From the NCBI GenBank assembly GCA_947454585.1, contig CANGML010000070.1, forward strand, positions 1 through 7,776: a DNA stretch of 7,776 nt. The letters are read 5' to 3'. The stretch comes from Comamonadaceae bacterium. GTDB taxonomy: Bacteria > Pseudomonadota > Gammaproteobacteria > Burkholderiales > Burkholderiaceae_C. Each line of letters starts with the position of its first letter. Positions within the stretch are counted from its first letter, which is position 1. The notes below the pieces were generated by a model. The model ran no database searches and had not been told where the DNA came from. It worked only from the letters and a program-made list of their open reading frames with translations. Below are positions 1 to 5,063 of this stretch, in pieces. Made by a program: the position numbers and the translations under genes.

Positions 1-119
1 ACCTGGACATCGTAGACACACGCGCCAAGCTGGGCATCTACGCACACACGGGCTTGTTGTCGCTGGGCGAAGGCGCGGACATGATCAAGCTCGAAGGCGG
101 GTCTTCGTCAAAGAAGTAA
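1..119 (+). CDS. argG: Argininosuccinate synthase, C-terminal end (partial)
   Basis: Only the last 38 codons are present; the gene enters from the left edge and stops at TAA (117-119). The readable frame starts at base 3 with LDIVDTRAKLGIYAHTGLLS. This aligns with the C-terminal tail I recall for E. coli ArgG ([20 protein letters not shown]), followed by a variable charged end that finishes in SSSKK. ArgG joins citrulline and aspartate with ATP in the cytoplasm to make argininosuccinate, the penultimate step of arginine synthesis. The tail belongs to the long, E. coli-class of the enzyme. No catalytic residue lies in this fragment, so the call rests on tail similarity alone. A strong terminator follows 14 bases after the stop, so this is the end of its transcript. 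Confidence 0.85.
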   Translation, partial: LDIVDTRAKLGIYAHTGLLSLGEGADMIKLEGGSSSKK

Positions 120-133
120 TACGTCTTTGCGCC

Positions 134-167
134 AATAAAAAAGCGACCTACGGGTCGCTTTTTTATT
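134..167. terminator. Bidirectional intrinsic terminator, argG / hydrolase gene
   Basis: A perfect 15-bp inverted repeat (134-148 with 153-167) has the GC-rich core GCGACC/GGTCGC closed by the loop TACG. In RNA this gives C(UACG)G, a UNCG-type extra-stable tetraloop. The core is flanked by A6 on the left and T6 on the right, so it has a U-tract on either strand. It can terminate argG on the plus strand and the hydrolase gene ending at 203 on the minus strand. A near-identical copy lies at 2250-2277. Confidence 0.93.
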
Positions 168-202
168 GCCTTAGTGAATAAGGTTTCAAAAAATTTACAA
201 CA

Positions 203-1540
203 TCAGTTAGCTGTAAAACCAAAAGAGCCCGTAGTCGAGTCTCTCGTGACGACAACATTGACTGCTGGAATGGGCGTTAAATTACCCCCCTCGCCTCGTT
301 CAGCTCCCACGTCGATTGTCTTTGTCAAAATCGTTCCGCCTTGAGAGGTTGCGACCTGAATAGTGGCGGTTCTGCCAGTCGCAGCCCGATAATTGTTGAT
401 GCCAATTAAATAGGCACCGGGTTGTAATTTTGAAGAGTCGCACGAAGCGTAGTAGTGTTCAGGCCCAGATGACAAGGTGTTGTCCACGTCCAAGTAGCCA
501 ACAACTCCCCTCTTGGCTTGGTAATAAACATGCGCACCGCTGGGCTCGAAGGTATGAAGATCAACATCACCTGATCCATCCCAATTTAACGTCACAGTGA
601 AAGCGCCTGCAGTCCCTGTCGTGGTGGGTGTCGTTAAATTTTGCATGGCCGTTATCAGCATTGCCCCGACTCTCGCTCTACCACCTCGGTTACTGTCAAG
701 GTAGGTTCCTACCAAGGTATGCCCAGTGGCATCAGCTAGGTCAATGGGCATCATCAAATTCACATCGGGGACAGAACTCAAGCCCTGCACCCTAAGCCCA
801 TTGATCACCAAGTCGATATTGGCCAACAAATATTCACCACGCAAAGTTGATGAAGCTGGTGCAATGTGAACCGCCCCAACACTTCCTGCGCCATTTTTTG
901 GAGAGATGTAGTCATACGCGTGATTCATAAACAGACTTCCTTGGGAGTGAGCCACTAGCATCAGCTTTTGCCTCTGCACCGAAAGTGTGTCGAGACGCAA
1001 ATTGTGGTCCGCGTAAGTGGATTCAGTGGGAGGATTGCTCAGAACATAGGCCAAGCCTGCCATTATTTTGGTCGTCATCTCGTTGTATAGCCGAGATAAA
1101 AGGTTGGTCGCGCTGGGAAAAATAGCAGCAACTTTATCGGTGAGTGTTTTGTTCCCAGTGAAACTCTCCCAAAAATATTCCCAACGTTTACCCAGCTCTC
1201 CGGTGCTGTCTATTTCCGCCGCTCGTTGAATAAACACTTCAGCAATGTCTTGCATTCCAGTAGCACCTTCAGTGGAGCCCGTTTGGTTGTAAAACACCTC
1301 ATACTGAATAGGCTCAGAGTTCAAAGTGGCACCATTTAAAACACGCAGCGCCGCGAGTCCTTCAGCAGCTTGGTCGGGCGTATTCCAAATTCCATTGAAG
1401 AAACCAACAGAATAACCTTGAGCTGTACACAAATCGCCCCCTGCATACGCATTCGAACTAATTGCAATTTGGCCTACTGAGACTACTCCGTTCATAAAAA
1501 GAAGGGTGATTTTTTTTGAAAAGCTAGTTCGCACAGCCAT
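203..1540 (-). CDS. Secreted alpha/beta hydrolase with C-terminal YfaP/DUF2135-like domain
   Basis: A 445-residue exported protein of unknown substrate. From the ATG at 1540 it begins with a Sec signal peptide: two lysines at residues 9-10, a hydrophobic core, and a cleavage site near residue 33 (AYA, then GG). The open frame runs on to an ATG at 1600, but the extra 20 residues are polar, would mask the signal peptide and have no ribosome site. The chosen ATG has a close purine-rich AGGGAG. The hydrolase part carries AHSQGS, a nucleophile elbow with Ser199, and a likely catalytic His274 in TGHTL; the acid may be Asp267 or Asp270. Residues about 313-410 (WDGSGDVDLH, LDVDN, GPEHYY, PGAYLIGINNY) resemble the beta-sandwich found in YfaP-like proteins. 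Two cysteines (38 and 367) could form a disulfide. The start overlaps the end of the upstream lipoprotein gene by 17 bp, suggesting one transcript and coupled translation. The function is inferred from motifs only; lipase, esterase or peptidase activity is equally possible. Confidence 0.8.
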   Translation of the reverse strand: MAVRTSFSKKITLLFMNGVVSVGQIAISSNAYAGGDLCTAQGYSVGFFNGIWNTPDQAAEGLAALRVLNGATLNSEPIQYEVFYNQTGSTEGATGMQDIAEVFIQRAAEIDSTGELGKRWEYFWESFTGNKTLTDKVAAIFPSATNLLSRLYNEMTTKIMAGLAYVLSNPPTESTYADHNLRLDTLSVQRQKLMLVAHSQGSLFMNHAYDYISPKNGAGSVGAVHIAPASSTLRGEYLLANIDLVINGLRVQGLSSVPDVNLMMPIDLADATGHTLVGTYLDSNRGGRARVGAMLITAMQNLTTPTTTGTAGAFTVTLNWDGSGDVDLHTFEPSGAHVYYQAKRGVVGYLDVDNTLSSGPEHYYASCDSSKLQPGAYLIGINNYRAATGRTATIQVATSQGGTILTKTIDVGAERGEGGNLTPIPAVNVVVTRDSTTGSFGFTAN

Positions 1541-2036
1541 CTCCCTGTGGAAGTACGAATGTCGTTCCACTGAGTGCTTTACTAAATTTTGCGTAAGCAT
1601 CGAATCTTTGCTTGGTGTTGATAGTCAGCTTTTCCATCTCAGCCCCTTTTTTGATGGCAATCGCGGGCTCGTATTTGGCATGATTACAGGCTGCGGCCGC
1701 ACCCAATTCGCGAGATACACCCAATAGCGCCGTTTGATTTTTTACGTCCACCATCATGGCTTTAGTCAACACGGAAGATTTCTGCTTCAAGGCAGACTTT
1801 TGTGCGGCCGTATCAGGAAGCGCTTCGATGTAAGCATCAATGTCATCGCGAACACCATTGCCGTCTGCATCTGGCCCAGAAAGCGTGTCGTCGCGGTTGA
1901 GTGTCGGTGTATTTCCAGCTATTTCAGAAGCCTTGATGGCTTCTGAAATAGTCGTGGGTGCTGATGAACCAGAACCACCCCCGCATGCGTTCAAAGAAAT
2001 GCTAAAAAGCAGATATATGACAACCAATACCCTCAT
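1524..2036 (-). CDS. Small lipoprotein with EF-hand-like acidic loop
   Basis: A 170-residue predicted lipoprotein. The N-terminus is a short hydrophobic signal ending in the lipobox LNAC, with Cys18 as the lipidated residue followed by a Gly/Ser-rich linker (GGGSGSS). Residue +2 is Gly, not Asp, which in the E. coli rule favours outer-membrane sorting. Residues 56-65 (DADGNGVRDD) match the spacing of a calcium-binding EF-hand or thrombospondin type 3-like loop. The rest looks helical and alanine/lysine-rich. Cys117 and Cys168 could pair in the periplasm. The ATG at 2036 has a good ribosome site (AAAGAGGT, about 6 bases upstream). The gene is followed, with a 17-bp overlap, by the secreted hydrolase, so the two are probably co-expressed. 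I do not recognise a named family. A role as accessory or surface partner of the hydrolase is inference. A perfect 14-bp inverted repeat lies within codons for residues 29-40. Confidence 0.82.
   Translation of the reverse strand: MRVLVVIYLLFSISLNACGGGSGSSAPTTISEAIKASEIAGNTPTLNRDDTLSGPDADGNGVRDDIDAYIEALPDTAAQKSALKQKSSVLTKAMMVDVKNQTALLGVSRELGAAAACNHAKYEPAIAIKKGAEMEKLTINTKQRFDAYAKFSKALSGTTFVLPQGDGCAN
1919..1951. repeat. Perfect 14-bp inverted repeat inside the lipoprotein gene
   Basis: The left arm 1919-1932 (CTATTTCAGAAGCC) is the exact reverse complement of the right arm 1938-1951, with a 5-base loop TTGAT. In the minus-strand mRNA it forms a 14-bp hairpin just after the region for the lipobox and linker, encoding the near-symmetric peptide ISEAIKASEIA. 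It has no U-tract, so it is not a standard terminator. Confidence 0.9.
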
Positions 2037-2056
2037 AAAATTACCTCTTTAGAATT

Positions 2057-2100
2057 AAATATAAATATAAATATATTTCAATTAATTTATTAATTTTTTA
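2057..2100 (-). promoter_or_regulatory. AT-rich leader with hexamer tandem repeat; probable promoter region of the lipoprotein-hydrolase unit
   Basis: This stretch is almost pure A/T and lies directly upstream of the lipoprotein ribosome site. It contains three perfect head-to-tail copies of AAATAT at 2057-2074. On the minus strand TTGAAA (2081-2076) and several TATATT hexamers are present. No pair has both good matches and 16-18 bp spacing compatible with a start site upstream of the ribosome site, so I do not assign individual boxes. A promoter here is inferred from position and composition. Confidence 0.35.
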
Positions 2101-2102
2101 GT

Positions 2103-2249
2103 TCAACTAAATAAATCACTAAGAAAATCCATCAAAGCGCTGCCACTGTTTCCATCTGCATCCATCATGTAAGGCGAGCCAAATAATTCTGAAGAAGGGT
2201 GGAAATCAAGCGCAAAGGTGGCAAGAAATAAGGCTTGCTTGCACCCCTC
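2103..2249 (-). pseudogene. Possible 3' remnant of an unidentified gene
   Basis: From the edge of the second terminator copy a minus-strand frame stays open for about 48 codons and stops at TGA (2105-2103). It includes SSELFGSPYMMDADGN and ends MDFLSDLFS. Formally it opens further upstream at an ATG at 2336, but that path reads through the terminator hairpin, which is unlikely in a real gene. There is no good ribosome site for the internal ATGs. The DADGN motif recalls the acidic loop of the neighbouring lipoprotein but the rest does not match. It may be the tail of a gene cut off when the segment was joined at the terminator, or simply a chance open frame. The family is not recognised. Confidence 0.25.
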
Positions 2250-2277
2250 AAAAAGCGACCTACGGGTCGCTTTTTTT
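2250..2277. terminator. Second copy of the argG-type terminator, apparently orphan
   Basis: The stem 2250-2260 (AAAAAGCGACC) pairs perfectly with 2265-2275 across the loop TACG and is followed by T7 on the plus strand (2271-2277). Its core is identical to the terminator at 134-167. It lies between the minus-strand lipoprotein gene and the plus-strand iron permease gene, which diverge, so no intact neighbouring gene points into it. It could insulate the two units, act as a leader hairpin, or be left over from an insertion or duplication event. Confidence 0.85.
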
Positions 2278-2369
2278 CTGTCTATACAGCTCGCTATGTG
2301 GGTCAGCGACCAAACAAAAGCGCTGCAATGCCGCATGATGGCAATGAATTATTTTTTGCAGGAATTGAT
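2278..2369 (+). other. Upstream region of the iron permease-like gene
   Basis: About 90 bases between the orphan terminator and the ATG at 2370. No coding potential on either strand convinces me. The only clear signal is the ribosome site AGGA at 2360-2363. I looked for sigma70 boxes and a Fur-like palindrome and found neither in convincing form. Together with 2037-2249 this makes a 333-base stretch without a firm gene. Confidence 0.4.
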
Positions 2370-2780
2370 ATGAGCCCCTCCAATGGCTACGCCAACTTTG
2401 CCAAACAAACGGCACGCATCACCGGCCGATCTTTTATTTTTGCGACTGCGGTGGGTGTGATCGGCCTGTGGCTTGTGACGGGGCCATTTTTTCACTTCAG
2501 CGACACCTGGCAATTGGTGATCAACACAGGCACCACCATCATCACCTTCTTGATGGTGTTTCTGATTCAAAACACGCAAATCCGTGACACTGAGGCGATT
2601 CAACTCAAACTTGACGAGTTGATTCGGGCCACCCAAGGGGCACACAACGCGCTGATGGATTTAGAGGAATTGGAACAAGAAAACTTGAGCGTTTTCAAAG
2701 CCAAATACCAAGCCTTGGCACAGCAAGCCAGGTGTCAACTGCTACAAGGCGACCTCGACACCGGCACACCCGAGGCCTGA
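2370..2780 (+). CDS. Low-affinity iron permease family membrane protein
   Basis: A 136-residue inner-membrane protein resembling the family named after the fungal low-affinity iron permease (Iron_permease, PF04120, by recollection). Two transmembrane segments are visible at about residues 21-40 and 47-67. The family signature follows: a VTGPFFHFSDTWQLVINT-type block, then FLMVFLIQNTQIRDT and a soluble helical tail with QLKLDELIRA and DLEELEQE. The ATG at 2370 is chosen over upstream in-frame starts because it has AGGA 6 bases upstream, and residues before it would read through the terminator. Iron transport by bacterial members is not well established; the small size and cytoplasmic helix could equally suit a regulatory or scaffold role. 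The gene ends 17 bp from the convergent murB stop with no hairpin between them. Confidence 0.85.
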   Translation: MSPSNGYANFAKQTARITGRSFIFATAVGVIGLWLVTGPFFHFSDTWQLVINTGTTIITFLMVFLIQNTQIRDTEAIQLKLDELIRATQGAHNALMDLEELEQENLSVFKAKYQALAQQARCQLLQGDLDTGTPEA

Positions 2781-2797
2781 AATCTGTGTGCCGCGTG

Positions 2798-3850
2798 TTA
2801 GACCACCACAGGCTCTGGCTCCAAGCGGATCCCAAAACGCTCGTACACGCTGGTTTGAATGGCTTGGGCCAAGGTCATCACTTCCCCGCCCGTACAGGGG
2901 TGCTCGGCACCGCCGACATTCACCAGCACCAAGGCTTGCTTGTCGTAGACGCCGGCATTGCCAACGGTCTTGCCTTTCCAGCCACAGGCGTCAATCAACC
3001 AACCCGCCGCCAGCTTGATACGACCATCGTCGAGCAAGTAATGCACCACCTTGGGGTCACGCGCAATGATGTCGTCGCATTGCTCTTGGGTCACGGTGGG
3101 GTTTTTGAAGAAACTGCCCGCATTGCCAATCACAGCGGGGTCTGGCAGCTTGGCGCGGCGAATCGCACAGACCCAATCAAAGATTTGACGCGCCGTGGGC
3201 TGGCTGACACCGGTCTCGGCCATCTTGCGTTCGAGGTCGAGGTAGCCCAGCACCGGTTTCCAATCTTTGCGCAGCAAGAAACGCACACGCGTGATCAGCG
3301 CTTTGCCAGCGAGGCCCAAGCCGTTCGGACCACTGCTTTCATGTTTGAACACCGAGTCACGATAGCCAAAGGCACATTGCGCGGCATCTAAGGTGAAGGC
3401 TTGACCCGTGGTGAGATCCATCGCATCGAGCGAATGAAAACGGTCTTGCAACTCCACGCCGTAGGCGCCGATGTTTTGTACCGGCGAAGCGCCCACGCTA
3501 CCCGGGATCAGCGCCATGTTCTCCAGGCCAGGCCAGCCTTGATCGAGCGTCCAACGCACCAGCGCGTGCCAGTTTTCACCGGCAGCGGCCTCGACCACCC
3601 ACGCCTTGTCGGTCTCTTCGACCAAGCGCATGCCTTGGAGCTCGACCTTCAGCACCAGCCGCTTCACATCGCCCGTCAACACAATGTTGCTGCCGCCTCC
3701 CAACACGAATTTAGGCTGGTCGCGCAAGGTGGGGTCAGCCAACACCGCCTGCACGTCGGCCTCGGTGCGCACACGCACCAATTGGAGCGCCTTGGCCAAA
3801 ATGCCAAAGCTGTTGTGCGCTTGCAGGGGGTAATTGGGTTCCACTAACAT
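2798..3850 (-). CDS. murB: UDP-N-acetylmuramate dehydrogenase (UDP-N-acetylenolpyruvoylglucosamine reductase)
   Basis: A complete 350-residue enzyme, similar in length to E. coli MurB (342). It reduces UDP-GlcNAc-enolpyruvate to UDP-MurNAc with NADPH and FAD in the cytoplasm, the second committed step of peptidoglycan synthesis. The FAD-binding part shows GGGSN (51-55) and IPGSVGA (115-121), followed by QNIGAYG. YRDS (163-166) carries the conserved Arg164. GSFFKNP (245-251) holds the proton-donating Ser246. The substrate-loop block KLAAGWLID is present, and the C-terminal LEPEP holds the catalytic Glu, probably Glu346. It is the E. coli-like type I form. After EPEP only VVV follows, a shorter tail than in E. 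coli. The ATG at 3850 has no strong ribosome site, but the family's N-terminus (L...NSFG) fits it. It diverges from yajQ across 39 bp. Confidence 0.96.
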   Translation of the reverse strand: MLVEPNYPLQAHNSFGILAKALQLVRVRTEADVQAVLADPTLRDQPKFVLGGGSNIVLTGDVKRLVLKVELQGMRLVEETDKAWVVEAAAGENWHALVRWTLDQGWPGLENMALIPGSVGASPVQNIGAYGVELQDRFHSLDAMDLTTGQAFTLDAAQCAFGYRDSVFKHESSGPNGLGLAGKALITRVRFLLRKDWKPVLGYLDLERKMAETGVSQPTARQIFDWVCAIRRAKLPDPAVIGNAGSFFKNPTVTQEQCDDIIARDPKVVHYLLDDGRIKLAAGWLIDACGWKGKTVGNAGVYDKQALVLVNVGGAEHPCTGGEVMTLAQAIQTSVYERFGIRLEPEPVVV

Positions 3851-3889
3851 AGGACCATTGTCTCATTCTGATTCTGAAAGCTGATTGCC

Positions 3890-4375
3890 ATGCCCTCTTT
3901 TGACACCGTACTTGAACCCAATTTGGTGGAAGTCAAAAACGCCGTTGAAAACACGGCCAAAGAAATCGCCACCCGCTTTGACTTCAAAGGCACCTCTGCC
4001 GCGGTTGAACTCAAAGACAAAGAAATCACGATGTTTGGTGACGCCGATTTTCAGCTCGTGCAAGTCGAAGACGTGTTGCGCAACAAACTGACCAAGCGTG
4101 AAGTCGATGTGCGCTTCCTCGACAAAGGCGATGTGCAAAAAGTCGGTGGCGACAAGGTCAAACAAGTCATCAAAATCCGCAATGGCATCGAAACCGAAGT
4201 GTCCAAGAAGATTCAACGCCACCTCAAAGACAGCAAGATCAAGGTGCAAGCCGCCATTCAAGGGGATGCCGTGCGCGTGAGCGGCGCCAAGCGCGACGAC
4301 TTACAAGCCGCCATGGCCTTGATTCGCAAAGAAATGACCGACCTGCCTTTGTCGTTCAACAATTTCCGCGATTAA
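3890..4375 (+). CDS. yajQ: YajQ family nucleotide-binding protein
   Basis: A complete 161-residue protein matching YajQ from end to end. It has N-terminal MPSFD and [12 protein letters not shown], then TRFDFKG, the central [36 protein letters not shown], and the family ending FNNFRD. Members have two ferredoxin-like folds; some bind cyclic di-GMP and act with transcription factors in Xanthomonas, and others have been reported to bind nucleic acids or nucleotides. The specific ligand cannot be read from the sequence. The start is fixed by the conserved MPSFD, although the ribosome site is weak. A possible promoter (TTGCAG 3821-3826, TAACAT 3845-3850, 18-bp spacer) would lie within the start of murB; I hold it at low confidence. 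The stop codon overlaps that of higA on the other strand. Confidence 0.95.
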   Translation: MPSFDTVLEPNLVEVKNAVENTAKEIATRFDFKGTSAAVELKDKEITMFGDADFQLVQVEDVLRNKLTKREVDVRFLDKGDVQKVGGDKVKQVIKIRNGIETEVSKKIQRHLKDSKIKVQAAIQGDAVRVSGAKRDDLQAAMALIRKEMTDLPLSFNNFRD

Positions 4376-4671
4376 ATCGCCAACTCGCGCACATCAGCCA
4401 AGCTGTCTTTCAGGTCAGCTTGGGCGATTTTTAAATCGTAGGTGGTTTGTAAATTTAACCAATACTGCGGCGTTTGACCCAACGCTCTGCCCAATCGCAA
4501 AGCCAACTCAGCCGTCACGGGTCGGTCGCCACGCAACAAGTGTGACACGCGCATGGGCGACACGCCCAAAGCCTCGGCAAACGCCACTTGCGTCAGCCCC
4601 AATTCATCCAGCGTTTCACGTAAGAACGCACCGGGATGGATGGCGGCAAGCCCATTGGCATTTTTTTTCAT
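4372..4671 (-). CDS. higA: HigA family antitoxin, HTH transcriptional regulator
   Basis: A 99-residue antitoxin of the HigA/VapI type, which neutralises HigB and represses its own operon. The family N-terminus [20 protein letters not shown] is followed by a helix-turn-helix at about residues 26-50 ([20 protein letters not shown]), then [16 protein letters not shown] and [11 protein letters not shown] place the start at 4671 rather than at the in-frame ATG at 4680. The GAGG that overlaps the higB stop is 9 bases from 4671, but directly touches 4680. The gene follows higB closely, the toxin-first order normal for higBA. Its TAA (4374-4372) overlaps the yajQ stop by 4 bp in convergent orientation, leaving no room for a separate terminator. 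Confidence 0.93.
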   Translation of the reverse strand: MKKNANGLAAIHPGAFLRETLDELGLTQVAFAEALGVSPMRVSHLLRGDRPVTAELALRLGRALGQTPQYWLNLQTTYDLKIAQADLKDSLADVRELAI

Positions 4672-4682
4672 GGCATTCATCC

Positions 4683-4964
4683 TCAGTGGTAATCAATGAT
4701 TTCAACATCTTGCGCGTGGCCATGCTCAAACCGAAAGCACACACGCCAACGGTCATTGATGCGAATGCTCCATTGCCCCAGTCGTTCACCCGACAAGCGC
4801 TCCAACCGGTTGGAGGGCGGCTGCCTCAAATCATCCACATCTGTGGCGGCATCGAGTTGCGTCAAACGCATCACCGCTCTCCTCAAAATATCTGGCGGAA
4901 GTCGACGCGATTTACCTGTGGCGAATAGACTTTGAGTTTCAGCATTGGCAAAACTCTCTATCAC
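4683..4964 (-). CDS. higB: HigB family toxin, RelE-like mRNA endonuclease
   Basis: A 93-residue toxin of the HigB/RelE superfamily; relatives cut mRNA on the ribosome. Family features are MIESFAN at the start, LFATGKSRRLPP, the core GQWSIRINDRWRVCFRF (63-79) with its basic and aromatic residues, and the DVEIIDYH end. The start is GTG at 4964: an in-frame TAA lies two codons upstream and the residues from GTG match the family N-terminus. No useful ribosome site precedes it and a perfect TATAAT ends only six bases before it, so translation may begin on a leaderless message. Autoregulation by HigA through the palindrome at 4973-4991 is inferred. The length is normal and no inactivating change is visible. 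Confidence 0.93.
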   Translation of the reverse strand: MIESFANAETQSLFATGKSRRLPPDILRRAVMRLTQLDAATDVDDLRQPPSNRLERLSGERLGQWSIRINDRWRVCFRFEHGHAQDVEIIDYH

Positions 4965-4970
4965 AGCTTA

Positions 4971-4976
4971 ATTATA
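4971..4976 (-). promoter_or_regulatory. Consensus -10 box of the higBA promoter
   Basis: The minus strand reads TATAAT, a perfect sigma70 -10, followed by TAAGCT and then the GTG of higB. The expected start point, about 7 bases downstream, falls on or within about three bases of the GTG. No good -35 is found 16-18 bp upstream (best near 4994-4999, poor match). Confidence 0.7.
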
Positions 4977-4991
4977 AACAATTTGTTTATA
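4973..4991. promoter_or_regulatory. Palindromic operator of higBA, probable HigA site
   Basis: TATAAACAA-T-TTGTTTATA is a perfect 9-bp inverted repeat around one central base. It overlaps the -10 box, so a bound repressor would exclude RNA polymerase. HigA-type antitoxins with an HTH repress their own operons through such palindromes; binding here is inferred from position and symmetry. Confidence 0.75.
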
Positions 4992-4994
4992 CCT

Positions 4995-5021
4995 CGTAGC
5001 ACCCAGACACCAGATGCTACG
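4995..5021. repeat. Inverted repeat between plsY and higB
   Basis: CGTAGCA (4995-5001) is the reverse complement of TGCTACG (5015-5021), with a 13-base loop. It sits just upstream of the higBA operator. Neither strand has a U-tract after it, so it is not a standard terminator. Confidence 0.5.
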
Positions 5022-5028
5022 GTTGGCT

Positions 5029-5046
5029 CTTGGCGCTAGGGCCAAG
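5029..5046. repeat. Short hairpin downstream of plsY
   Basis: CTTGGC (5029-5034) pairs with GCCAAG (5041-5046) across a 6-base loop. It lies 17 bases beyond the plsY stop on the minus strand and could protect or weakly end the plsY transcript, but no U-tract follows. Confidence 0.4.
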
Positions 5047-5063
5047 CCTTACTTACAAGCTAC

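Noticed and set aside
1541..1600. Upstream start for the hydrolase at 1600
   Set aside because: It adds 20 polar residues before an otherwise clean signal peptide and has no ribosome site; the ATG at 1540 fits better.
2054..2081. TTGAAA-16-TTTAAT promoter for the lipoprotein gene
   Set aside because: The predicted transcript start would fall inside the ribosome site (2043-2049), so this pairing is unlikely.
2300..2369. Possible Fur box or iron-responsive operator before the iron permease-like gene
   Set aside because: AT-rich letters near 2345-2357 do not form a Fur-like inverted repeat, and no sigma70 pair with correct spacing was found.
2732..3391. Long plus-strand open frame opposite murB
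   Set aside because: It lies wholly antisense to a full-length MurB with intact motifs; its composition (many His, Arg, Gln) is typical of a shadow frame in GC-rich DNA.
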